This document shows, one piece after another, positions 1 to 9,304 of a stretch of DNA of 44,620 nucleotides; within the stretch, counting starts at the first letter, position 1, and the number at the start of each line of letters is the position of its first letter. Made by a program: the position numbers and the translations under genes. The DNA comes from Desulfuromonadales bacterium (GTDB lineage: Bacteria > Desulfobacterota > Desulfuromonadia > Geobacterales > Pseudopelobacteraceae). Where the stretch lies: NCBI GenBank assembly GCA_013377095.1, contig JACAAY010000036.1, positions 1 to 44,620 on the forward strand, in the 5' to 3' direction. A model generated the notes under the pieces. That model was not told the DNA's origin and ran no database searches. It was given only the letters and a program-made list of their open reading frames with translations.

Positions 1-428
1 TAGAGCGCTGTCCTGGCCCATACAGAGTTATGGGGCTGGAGAGCAAGACCCTGGCCGTAATTGTCGGCCCCGGCATAATTGATGATGCAATTATTTAACA
101 CCGAACTCCCGGCAGTGGGAGCAAGATAGATGCCCAGCCAGTGACGATCGCTGCCGCTTCGGGAAAAAGTTGCTCCCGAAGCATTGAGAGATCCATGTAC
201 GTACAGTCCCACCAAGTCATTAAACAGTACCGTCGTGCCGGGCTGCACTGTCAGAGTCACTCCCGGTGCGACTGTCACTGAACCCAGTACTACATACGGG
301 CCGGAAGATGGGCTCCAGGTGGTATTTTCAACAATGGTTTGCCCGGCAATAATAACGTCGGCATCTGCAGTGGACAACCAAGCACCCAGAATGAAAGTGA
401 TGGTCGAGAAAAGAACCGCAACCCTCAT
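1..428 (-). CDS. Secreted beta-helix-type surface protein, N-terminal part only (runs off window)
   Basis: Reading the minus strand from an ATG at 428 gives 142 open codons to the window edge, so only the N-terminus is here. The start is preceded by AGGAGG about 9 bases upstream. The protein opens with a signal peptide (MRVAVLFSTITF..., small residues then ADA near residue 24). It continues with VTVAPGVTLTVQPGTTVLF at about residues 50-68, a phrase typical of right-handed parallel beta-helix (pectin-lyase-like) surface proteins. Later segments (GLYVHGSLNASGATF; SSVLNNCIINYAG) fit successive beta-helix coils. It follows the YVTN/LamG gene on the same strand after a 322-base gap. Its C-terminus, and so whether it carries the shared C-terminal module of its neighbours, lies outside the window. 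Exported beta-helix protein is well supported; any ligand or enzymatic role is unknown. Confidence 0.75.
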   Translation of the reverse strand, partial: MRVAVLFSTITFILGAWLSTADADVIIAGQTIVENTTWSPSSGPYVVLGSVTVAPGVTLTVQPGTTVLFNDLVGLYVHGSLNASGATFSRSGSDRHWLGIYLAPTAGSSVLNNCIINYAGADNYGQGLALQPHNSVWARTAL

Positions 429-750
429 GGCACCTACCTCCTGTTTCCGTAAGTTTATCCGGCTAGCGAACGTAAAATAATTCTCTGGGAACGGGTTTCA
501 CTTCAAAAAGAGGTACTTTGTAACTATCTGATTATTGGTGATGATTCGCCAACATGTTCAAACAGATTCCACGGTATGGAAGAGCGATGTATTGCAAAAA
601 CATTCCTATAAAATACACCAATCCTGCTGAGCAAACCACAGTTTTATTCATTGAAATAAACCGTCAAACATTGAAAACCATATTCCATTCCTGCAAATGC
701 AGTCAGCACATATATTCTCCTCAAAAGCTCATATATGTATATTCAAAACT
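429..750. other. Intergenic gap, no gene seen
   Basis: AT-rich stretch between the stop of the YVTN/LamG gene (751) and the start of the beta-helix gene (428, minus). I see the AGGAGG ribosome binding site for the latter at about 437-442. I see no convincing terminator hairpin, tRNA or riboswitch. A minus-strand promoter is likely here, but no -35/-10 pair with good spacing stands out. Confidence 0.5.
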
Positions 751-975
751 CTATTTTACCATCACCCGTTCCACCGCAAGAGAGCCGGTTCGTACCGTGA
801 GTATGCCGGCAATGGTGGAGTAGCCGCTGTTTTCCGTATAGGCGGTATTGTAACCACCCTTGAGAAACAGTTTCCATCCCAGATCGAGACTGAGGCCGCC
901 ATCGAACTGAAACTGCCGGGCCAGTATGGTTCCGTCAGCACTCAATGCGGTATAGGCGTCGCGGATATGGGGATA
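751..975 (-). other. Placeholder-free note: C-terminal GGY module of the YVTN/LamG gene (751-975)
   Basis: Last 74 codons of the gene, from DYPHIRDAYTALS to the stop. The segment is nearly the same at DNA level as 5061-5288, the end of the next gene upstream. It holds the core FLKGGYNTAYTENSG followed by STIAG.LTV.TG. Coordinates here run high to low because the segment is read on the minus strand; it spans 751 to 975. Confidence 0.7.
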
Positions 976-3900
976 GTCTCCCCCGCCCTGTATCCGTGCC
1001 GGCAGCACCAGGGAGAACGTCGCACCAACACTGCTGTCGCTTCCCATGATAACGCTGCAGTTTCCGGAAGTGGCGGTGCAAGCACCGCTCCAGCCGCTGA
1101 AGAGGGAGTCGCCGTCCGGAGTGGGGATGAGGGTTACGGGCAGGAGAGCGTCAAAGAACGCGCTGCAGGTGCCTTTGGTGCCTCTGGTGCAGCTGATTCC
1201 TGTGGGCACGCTGGTAACGGTTCCGCTGCCTGAGCCGTCTACACTCACGGAAAGGGTAGGTTGAGGAGTCACATTCTCGCTCATGCCGATACTGCCGGCG
1301 TTGTAAATTGATGTAATCTCGCCCGCTGTCAATGCCCGGCTGTAAAGCTGCAGTTCATCGATCAAACCTGTGAAAAAGATGTCCGCTTCACCGATCATGG
1401 CGCCGATGTTCGAATGGGACGGGTTTACACTTGCCACCCACAGGTCTAGGTCGGGGATCGTGCTATTTCCCAGCATGACCCCGTTGACCCATATCTCCAG
1501 GACAGTCCCCCGCCTGACACCGGTCACAAGAGCCCATCCATTGACCGTCACCGGGGCCGCTACGATTTGCCATGATTCATCCGGGTTATCGTCGTTCAGA
1601 TGAACGGCAAAATAGTAAAAACCACTGCTGACCATCAGGGCATATTCGCCACCCGCAGAACCGCCATGGAAAACCACCTGCTCGCTTTCCGCACTAACGG
1701 GATGTACCCAGGCATTGACCGTAAAACTCCGAGAAGTATTCAATATGATGCCATCTGGGACGCTGATGTGACTGTTCCCATCCAGGCTGAACGCATCTCC
1801 CACCATTCCCTCTGCAGAGGCAACCCCGGAACTGGCAACTCCGTCATACCGCCCGGTCACGTCGAGAGCGCTGTTACCGCCCCTCCACCAGGCCTGCAGA
1901 TTCGTCGGACGGGATGCGGGGCCACTCTGTGGTATCTGATTGAATACAGCTGAAATGGTGTGATTGGCCGTGACATTGGTGAAAGTGACAATAGGGTTAG
2001 CGCCGCGATTTTCCGAATCCACCAGCACATCATGAATACGGTTGCCGGCAGACGGCACAATGAAACAGGTGGCATTGCCGCCATAGGCGACGGTGGTGTC
2101 ACTGCAGGCAATTGTTCCGCCGTTGCCGGGATTTACGGTGATGGCAAGGGGGTCATGACCGAATGAAGCCACCACCGTATGGGATGCAGCGACATTGCTG
2201 ATGACGTACTGGCCGTTGATGGCCGAAGTCAGTACGCTTGGGCCGTTGTCGGTCAGATTCATCAGATGGTAGCTCGGATCCGGGATGATGGTACAGGTTG
2301 AGGAACCGCCAAAAATCACCGGAGACGTACATTCGATTGTTCCGTGACCACCCGCTACCGTGGCGCTTACGGTGTAGGTAGAAACGGCAAAAGCACCAAC
2401 AACGGCATGACCCGAGGTCACATTGCTGATGGTGTACTGGCCGCCGCTGACCGCTTGCACTACATCGGCTTCGTTGTCGGCCAGGCTCGCCAGATGATAG
2501 CCCGTATCCGGCGTAATAACGCAGGTCGAAAAACCGCCATATTCCACCGGCGATGTGCAGGCGATGGTCCCATGGCCACCAGTGACCGAGGCGTTAATGG
2601 TGTATGAGTTGATGGCGAAAACCGCCACCAACTCATGGGCTGCGGTCACCGTGCTGACAGAGTAGTGACTATTGCTGATCAAAGTCGACACATCGACGCC
2701 ATTGTCGGTCAGGCTGGCCGCATGATAGCCCGCATCCGGCGTAACAGTGCAGACAGACAAGCCGCCATGATCCACCGGAGTGGTGCAGATCATGGTTCCG
2801 TGGCCGCCGTTGACCGTTGCGCTTACCGGGTAGCTGTTGATGGCAAAAGAAGCCACCAACGCATGGGCTGCCGTCACATTAGCGATAGTGTACTGTCCAT
2901 TGACCTCCGCAGCCAGTACGTCAGCGCTGTTATCGGTCAGGCTTGCCGTATGATAGCCCGCATCCGGAGTAATAACGCAGGTTGAGGAAGCACCCAGGAT
3001 AATTGGCGAAGCGCAGCTAACGGTTCCGTGGCCAGCAGGTACCGAGGTGGTGATGGCAAAGGAAGGCGGAGGAATGGTCGTCACGGTGAAGACACCCGTA
3101 ACCCCGCCGATGGTCACTGTCGCGCTGGTCTGGGTGGAATAGGCTCCCGATGCGGTCCGGCGCACCCTGACCCTGTCGTTGGAATTGACGGTGCCAGAAC
3201 TGTTCGTCCAGGCGCTCCACGACGAACTGCCGCTGGTGGAAACCGAGTACTCGCCGCCGCTGATGTCGATTAGGGTCGGAAAACCGATTCCGGTCACCGT
3301 GACACTGTTGGATTCCACAAGGCTGTTCAACACTGCATTTGTCTGGGGAGTAAAGACAACGGGATCGGGAATTCTGCCGTAGATTCTGGCGATCTCAGTC
3401 GCGCTCAGGGCACGGTTGAAAATCTGCACTTCATCGATCAGGCCGTTGAAGTTGGCATGCCAACCGTCATTTGCAGGCGCATTGCCGATCATCAGGCCGC
3501 TCCCGTTTATGGCCGTGTTGAGGGCGCGGGGAGCGTTGGCGTCAAGCTGCCCATTCACGTAGAGCTTGACATCAGTGCCATCATAGGTGGCGGCCACGTG
3601 GTACCACTGGCCATAGTCAAGCAGCGTACTTCCCGCAAGGTCCGTATTCCAGCCGGTAAGGTACAGATGCCGGTTATTGACATCACCACCCCATTCCAGA
3701 AAAAACGTCCGGCCGTCCGGCAGTCCACTCACCCCTGGGGTCCCATACCCGACAACCGTCTGGTACTTGGTGCCGGATGTGGGCCCCACACTCTTGATCC
3801 AGGCCGCAACGGTACGGGCCATGTTGCCCGTTGGAAGCCCCTTGGGAGCAGCATCCTGAACATACTGACTGCTGCCGTTCAGGCTGAACGCCTGTCCCGA

Positions 3901-4971
3901 AATACCGGGAGCAAAGGTGGCTCCCCCATATGAGTCACTATTGTTGCTTCCATAACTATCAAGGCCGTTACCCTGCGCATGCCATAAAGAAACGAGGCCA
4001 CTTAAAACGGGAGGTTGCTCCGGTCCGATGAACTGGCCAAACGCAAACGCTCCGTTCCCCACGGAAATTGTGTTAATCACCATATTCGTTGCAGCGTCAA
4101 TCACCGAAACCGTGTTGCTATATGAGTTTGCAACAAAGACGCGGGAGCCTGCGGGGTTCACCGCTATACCTATGGGTCTTTGCCCCACGGAAATCGAAGT
4201 TACTAATGTATTCGTTGTCGTATCAATTACTGTGACTGTGGCTGAATCATAATTGGTCACATAAGCACGGGTTCCGGCGGGGTTCAGCGTTATGAATTCA
4301 GACGAATTTCCGGATGGGAATGTTCCGACCACAGTATTGGTTGACGTATCTATTACCGACCCTTCATTACCTCCATTGACCACATAGACTCTGGTACCTG
4401 CAGGTGTCACCGCCAAGCTTCTCGGCATTTGCAAAGGTATTGTGCCTACTACGTTATTCGTTGTCACATCAATAACCGACACCGAATCGCTGTGGTTGTT
4501 AGCCACATAAACACGTGTACCAGCCTGATTCACTGCTATGCCTTCAGGTGAACTCCCCACGGGAATTGGATTACCGATGACCGCATTCGTTGCAGTGTCT
4601 ATTACCGAAACCGTATTGGAGTAGTTGACCACGTAGACACGAGTACCTGTGGGGTTCACCACTGCACCGACTGCCCCCCACCCCACGGGAATTGTGCTAA
4701 CAACGGTATTGGTTGCTGTATCTATGACTGATGCATAGTCCGCATTAAAGTTAACCACATAAACCCGCGTACCCGCTGGGTTCACCGCTATGGCCTGAGG
4801 CTGGTCACCAACAGGAATTGTGGTTACCACGGAATTCGTTGCCGTATCTATGACCGATACCGAGTCGCTGATGTTATTTGTAATATAGGCAAAAGGTGCT
4901 GCATCTGCCGCAACCACCGGGAAAGCAATCAGGACTATCAGTGTTACGCAATGCGCAAGAATACGTACCAT
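751..4971 (-). CDS. Giant secreted surface protein: YVTN beta-propeller, two LamG domains, five tandem repeats, C-terminal GGY module
   Basis: 1406 residues from the ATG at 4971, chosen over an ATG 30 bases upstream because it follows GGAG at 9 bases and starts a clean signal peptide (MVRILAHC...VVAADA). Order: seven YVTN-type propeller repeats (about 25-315, each with RVYVVN...SVIDTATN...IPVG); LamG (about 330-545, SLWHAQGNGLDS and LIDEVQIFNRAL); an Ig-like linker (about 550-640); five tandem units of about 75 residues with GGHGTI.C.SP and CVITPD.GYH (about 645-1040); a second LamG (about 1050-1250); an InlB-like FSGWSG repeat (about 1260-1340); and the C-terminal GGY module seen in six other proteins here. 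No catalytic motif is visible. LamG and propeller folds are generally carbohydrate- or protein-binding, so an adhesin or matrix role is inferred. It lies downstream of the damaged LamG gene, with a hairpin between them. Confidence 0.85.
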   Translation of the reverse strand: MVRILAHCVTLIVLIAFPVVAADAAPFAYITNNISDSVSVIDTATNSVVTTIPVGDQPQAIAVNPAGTRVYVVNFNADYASVIDTATNTVVSTIPVGWGAVGAVVNPTGTRVYVVNYSNTVSVIDTATNAVIGNPIPVGSSPEGIAVNQAGTRVYVANNHSDSVSVIDVTTNNVVGTIPLQMPRSLAVTPAGTRVYVVNGGNEGSVIDTSTNTVVGTFPSGNSSEFITLNPAGTRAYVTNYDSATVTVIDTTTNTLVTSISVGQRPIGIAVNPAGSRVFVANSYSNTVSVIDAATNMVINTISVGNGAFAFGQFIGPEQPPVLSGLVSLWHAQGNGLDSYGSNNSDSYGGATFAPGISGQAFSLNGSSQYVQDAAPKGLPTGNMARTVAAWIKSVGPTSGTKYQTVVGYGTPGVSGLPDGRTFFLEWGGDVNNRHLYLTGWNTDLAGSTLLDYGQWYHVAATYDGTDVKLYVNGQLDANAPRALNTAINGSGLMIGNAPANDGWHANFNGLIDEVQIFNRALSATEIARIYGRIPDPVVFTPQTNAVLNSLVESNSVTVTGIGFPTLIDISGGEYSVSTSGSSSWSAWTNSSGTVNSNDRVRVRRTASGAYSTQTSATVTIGGVTGVFTVTTIPPPSFAITTSVPAGHGTVSCASPIILGASSTCVITPDAGYHTASLTDNSADVLAAEVNGQYTIANVTAAHALVASFAINSYPVSATVNGGHGTMICTTPVDHGGLSVCTVTPDAGYHAASLTDNGVDVSTLISNSHYSVSTVTAAHELVAVFAINSYTINASVTGGHGTIACTSPVEYGGFSTCVITPDTGYHLASLADNEADVVQAVSGGQYTISNVTSGHAVVGAFAVSTYTVSATVAGGHGTIECTSPVIFGGSSTCTIIPDPSYHLMNLTDNGPSVLTSAINGQYVISNVAASHTVVASFGHDPLAITVNPGNGGTIACSDTTVAYGGNATCFIVPSAGNRIHDVLVDSENRGANPIVTFTNVTANHTISAVFNQIPQSGPASRPTNLQAWWRGGNSALDVTGRYDGVASSGVASAEGMVGDAFSLDGNSHISVPDGIILNTSRSFTVNAWVHPVSAESEQVVFHGGSAGGEYALMVSSGFYYFAVHLNDDNPDESWQIVAAPVTVNGWALVTGVRRGTVLEIWVNGVMLGNSTIPDLDLWVASVNPSHSNIGAMIGEADIFFTGLIDELQLYSRALTAGEITSIYNAGSIGMSENVTPQPTLSVSVDGSGSGTVTSVPTGISCTRGTKGTCSAFFDALLPVTLIPTPDGDSLFSGWSGACTATSGNCSVIMGSDSSVGATFSLVLPARIQGGGDYPHIRDAYTALSADGTILARQFQFDGGLSLDLGWKLFLKGGYNTAYTENSGYSTIAGILTVRTGSLAVERVMVK
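2155..3060 (-). repeat. Five in-gene tandem repeats (~225 bp units)
   Basis: Inside the YVTN/LamG gene, five direct repeats of about 225-230 bases encode units with the pattern GHGT(I/V).C.SP...G..STC.ITPD.GYH..SL.DN...V......YTI.NVT..H.LVASFA. Adjacent units are close enough that unequal recombination could change copy number. Pairs of cysteines recur in each unit. Confidence 0.8.
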
Positions 4972-5008
4972 CCAGTTTTCTCCGTAATGTTCGTACAGCA
5001 TAAAAGCG

Positions 5009-5043
5009 GCGGAATCTCCCGTGAGCGCGGGTAGGTGTTCCGC
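5009..5043 (-). terminator. Hairpin between two surface-protein genes, possible terminator or attenuator
   Basis: Outer stem GCGGAA (5009-5014) with TTCCGC (5038-5043), enclosing a second stem CCCG (5018-5021) with CGGG (5028-5031). On the minus strand it is followed by CGCTTTTATG, so the T-run is only four bases long. It sits between the stop of the damaged LamG gene (5061) and the start of the YVTN/LamG gene (4971). A weak terminator or an mRNA-processing structure are both possible. Confidence 0.35.
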
Positions 5044-5060
5044 ATATCTGCTTCCCGCTC

Positions 5061-8000
5061 CTACTTCACCAGCACCCGCTCCACCGTAAGACGTCCTGTT
5101 TTCACCGTCAGCGCACCGGCAATGGTGGAGAAACCGCTGTTTTCCGTGTAGGCGGCGTTATAGCCCCCCTTGAGAAGCAGTTTCCATCCCTGATCGAGAC
5201 TAAGGCCGCCATCGAACTGAAACTGCCGGGCCAGTATGGTTCCGTCAACACTCAATGCGGTATAGGCGTCGCGGATATGGGGATAGTCCAGGCCGGTTGT
5301 TTCAACCCGCGCCGGTTCCACATAGGTGAAGGAAGCGACGGCGCCCTTGTTCCCGTCCATCAAGAGGTCGCAGTTTACGCTGGTCCCGGCGCAGTCGCCG
5401 CTCCAGGAGTTGAAGAGGGAGTTGGCATCAGGCGTAGCCATCAATGTCAGGCCGGTATTGGCATAGTAGGAGGCAGCGCCGCTTTTGCCGACCCAGGCAA
5501 ATGATCCTTCGCTCGGTGTTATGGCGCCGTCTCCGCTGCCGGAGATGGTCACGCTCAGGGTATGCTGCTGCGAACAGAAACCGCTGTTACCCGCTTTGAA
5601 GACGGCGAGGATTTCTCCTGAGGAGAGGACCCTGTTGTGGATGGAAACCTCGTCGATCTGGCCATTGAAGTCATACCAACCGTTGTTGGCGCTGGGCCAA
5701 TACACCGTGTAGCCGCTGCCGATCTGGCTTGTCGGCATGCTCTGGGAGATTGTCCCTGTTGCCGTGCCGAGGGAGACCCCATCCAGATAGAGTGTGACCG
5801 TATTGCCGCCGTAGGAAAGCACCGCATGATGCCAGGCGCCGTCAGCCACTGACTGGCCGCTCACGACCTGCTGGGGTGACGTAGTCCAGACTCCGCCATA
5901 CAATTTGCCGTCCGTTCCCACGTACAGGAGCGGGTTCCAAAACTGGCTGGCCGCACCGTAGGCGCTGTCCTGTATCCCCATGATCACCCCACCCGAGGTG
6001 GTCTTGAACTAGGATTGCACGGTCCAGGAAGCGGAGCCCTGGACGGTCGTGCCGGGGAGCGCCAGATACTGGTTCTGGCCGTTGAAACTGAAAGCCTGAC
6101 CCACCTTGCCGGGAAGAAAAGAGACGCCGTTCACGGGAGTGGCGTTGTGTGTTCCGCTCTGGTCGTTATAGTTCCCCTCTCCGCGCCACCATGATACGCT
6201 CCCCGACGGAATACCGCCACAGGTGCTGATGTTCAGGTCCTCACCGTAGGCAGTGCCGGTCAGGTTCGTGGCGAATGCCCTGACATGATAGACAGTGTTC
6301 GGTGAAAGGCCGCTGATGACGCTCGCAAACGTGCCGGTTCCGCTGCCATCGCCGGTGCAATTACCCCCCACAACGGGGTCTGGCAAAGTGCCCCAGCAGA
6401 CGCCGCGGCTGGTCACACCAGCTCCGCTGACCGTTCCCCCGCTCGTGGCTGTAAATGCGCCAACTCCGGTGACTGCCGCGGTGGTAACGGTCGGCAAGCC
6501 GGGCTGAGCCAGTTTCAGGACGAAGGTATTCCCATCCGCATGCAGTGGTGCTTGCCCGGCGGGACCATTCCAGACGCAGCTGCTGTAGCCGGTGGCGTAG
6601 ATGTTGTTGGCGGAATCAAGGGCAAAACCAATGCCGATATTGCCTGGCCCGTAAAAGGTATGCCACTGGTAGCCGCCGGTCTCACTCAGCTTCAGGACAA
6701 AGGCATCGCTGGTTCCGTCAAAGGCCCTAATGGGCGACTGGTCCTCCGGTCCGTTCCAGGGCAGGCAGGCCACCCCGCCAAGATAGACGTTGTTGCCTGA
6801 GTCAACCAGAACACCGAAGCCGTTGTTGTAGCAGCTCCCCGTTCCATAGAAGCTGTGCCACTGGTAATTGCCGTTGCTGTCAAGCTTGAGCGCATAGATG
6901 TTGCTGCCGTTGCTGTAGCTGTTAAGGGGCTGTACCCCGCCCGGTCCGGTCCAGGCAGCGTCGCTTCTGCCGGTGATGTAGACATTGCTCAGGCTGTCCG
7001 CGGCCAGACCGTCACCGGTGTCATACCCCCCTGACCCATAAAAGGTATGCCAGAGATAGCCGCCGTCTGAATCCAGCTTCAGCACAAAACCGTCGCCCTG
7101 CCCGCTGTGGGGATTGCGCGGCGCCTGGATATCGCCGGTCCACACACCGGAGCCGTCATTACCGGAAACATAGACGGTGCCGTCAGCGGGCAGTGCGATC
7201 AGATGGCCGGATGTGTTGCTACCATGGAAGGAGTGCCACCGGTATACCCCATCGACATTCAGCTTGAGGACAAAAGCGGCGTAGCTGGCGCTGCCGAAGT
7301 TACTGACGGGTGGCGCACCGTTCGGTCCTGTCCAGGTTGTATAGCTGTAACCGGAAACATAGAGGTCACCGACACCGTTGACCGCAATGCCAAAGCCCTG
7401 GCTGTTGTTGCTGTCGCCGAAAAAGGTGTGCCACTGGTAGGCGCCGGAAGTGTCCAGCTTGAGCACCAGAATATTGCTGCCGCTGCTGAAAGCATGCAAG
7501 GGCGGCTGCCCCGACGGCCCGGTCCAGGATGTGTCACTTGCACCGGTGAGATAGGAATTGCCGTCGCTGTCCACGGCAATACCGTACCGGTAGTTAGGTG
7601 TTGTCGTCCGGTAGAAGGTATGCCACTGGTAGACGCCGGACGAGTCGAGCTTGACGACAAAGAGATCATCACTGCCGGTCAGAGGGTGTCTGGGCTGTTC
7701 ACCATTCGGTCCGGTCCAGGTCGCCGTGCTGTGCCCGGTGATATAGACATTGCCATTGGCGTCGGTGGCGACGCCGTCGCCGGTGGGATAGTTGCCGTAG
7801 AATGTGTGCCAAGCATAGAGGGGATCCTGGCCGGGAAAAGACAGGGTGCCGACAATAAGTGCCGGGCTGTAGGCGGTGCCGACGGAGTTGGTGGCGTACG
7901 CCCGCAGATAGTAGGTGGTGTTGGGCTGGAGACCGGTGATGGTATCGACGACAAACGTCCCGGTTCCGCCGCTTACGGCGCTGCCGCACGTTCCGCCCAG

Positions 8001-9264
8001 GGCCGGGCTGGGCGACGTACTCCAGCAAATTCCCCTGGCAGTTACCGTTGCCCCGCCATCGGAATAGACATAGCCACCCGACGCTGCCGTGGTGGTGGTG
8101 ACCGTGCTGATGGAGGCGATCAGGGTCGGCAACCCCAGGGCGGTTGTAAATTGCAGATCGCTTCCATAGGAGGTACCGGCGGCATTGGTGGCGTAGGCGC
8201 GCACATGGTACAGACTGTTCGACGTCAGATTGGTGATGGCGCTGATGAATACTCCGGCGCCGGGACTTTCGGAACTGCAACTGCCGCTCGTGTCAGGGTT
8301 GACGGTTAATCCCCAGCAGACGCCCCGTGCGTTTATGGCCGAACCGCCGTCCGAGGTGACGTTCCCCCCTGAGGTGGCTGATGCGGAGGTTATGGAGGTA
8401 ATTACCGCCGTGGTAACGGTCGGTATGGACGCCGACGGTACCACAAAGAAAGCGCCCAGATCGGCCGCAATCCAGCTTTCAAAGTGGTCCGAGCCGTCAT
8501 AGGCCATTTCCCATGAACCACCGGCCGGATCGTATTCGAGAATATCCTCGTCATCGAAGGCAACCCCTGCGATTGTACCGCTGCCATCAAAGGAGAGCAA
8601 AAGGTGTCCGCTGGGTAACAACTGCGCCCCATCAAGGTTCAATCCCGCCGGAACACCCGCCGTTGCGCTGTTCAGCGCCATGGAAAACGTAGCGCCATCG
8701 TACCGGACCAGGTCTTGGGGCCCGAAGGTCGATCCACCCAGCGTGACCGTGGTGTCGAAGGAGAGCAGCAGGTTGCCGTCCGCGGCAACCGTTAAGGCGT
8801 CAACCATTACGCCATCGGGCAGGCCGGCATCGACGGCTTCGAATTCCAGGGTATACAGCACAGACTCTTCGCCGGTAAAAGGATCGAGGAGTCTGCCGAA
8901 CCGGACCACGTCTCCCGGCCGCACCACGAAATCATCCGCAAAGGTCTGGGTGGTATCAAATGCGAACAGTTGATCGCCATCAGCCAGGCGATGGTAGGCG
9001 GTGATGCGCACCCCGTCGAGAAAAGGGCCGTAGGGGAGCAGGCTCACCGTACCGTTCGCCATATTTTCCAGTGCAACCGTATTGGGTAAAACCGTCACCC
9101 CCCCCCAGAACGACCGTACTATCCGGCACATAGCTGACGCTCTGGAATGGCGTGGCTGCACGGGACAGGTTGGGAACGAGGCACATCAGCATAACCAGAA
9201 GCGGAACGCAAACCTTCTGGAATAACCGGTTGTTTTTTTGACGCAACACGATGTGTACCCCCAT
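5061..9264 (-). pseudogene. Broken surface-protein gene: FN3-like modules, seven-repeat SBBP propeller, LamG, GGY module
   Basis: Three pieces belong to one gene. A signal peptide starts at 9264 (MGVHIVLRQKNNRLF...LSRAATPF); no strong ribosome binding site precedes that ATG, and a GTG at 9249 behind GGGGG is an alternative. The frame is lost at a run of nine G (9098-9106). Removing one G joins it to the main frame, which runs to a TAG at 6009-6011. The same frame continues past the TAG to 5061. Repaired, it would encode about 1400 residues: a region with repeated LLSFD motifs; FN3-like modules (SATSGGNVTSDGG...ARGVCWG) before and after the propeller; seven SBBP-type repeats (YQWHTFYG...VYITG...WTGP); LamG; an InlB-like repeat; and the C-terminal GGY module. 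The TAG sits where LamG relatives have Trp (SWTVQ-S-stop-FKT). It is either a decaying gene or one switched off by a reversible tract. Confidence 0.75.
9098..9106 (-). repeat. Homopolymer G9 tract at the frameshift
   Basis: Nine consecutive C on the plus strand, G9 in the sense of the gene, about 55 codons after the signal peptide start. With nine G the signal peptide frame reads into nonsense (GGGDGFTQYGCTGK). With eight it reads VVLGGVTVLPNTVALEN, matching the long downstream frame. Tracts like this slip readily and are the classic basis of phase variation, but they are also a common site of sequencing error. Confidence 0.8.
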
Positions 9265-9304
9265 GGGAGTGGTTCAGACTGTTGTTATGAAAAAGTTGAC
9301 CGAA

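Noticed and set aside
751..975. C-terminal module as a PEP-CTERM, LPXTG or type IX sorting signal
   Set aside because: No PEP or LPXTG motif, no terminal hydrophobic segment, no basic tail; the pattern is beta-helix-like and does not match type IX C-terminal domains I know.
2155..3060. Regular repeats that could be taken for a CRISPR array
   Set aside because: Units are about 225 bases, lie in a continuous reading frame and encode similar protein repeats; there are no short repeats with unique spacers anywhere in the window.
7107..8309. Long open frame on the plus strand (400 codons)
   Set aside because: It is antisense to the SBBP-propeller/FN3 coding; the composition is low-complexity Gly/Val/Ala, with no ribosome site and no domain.
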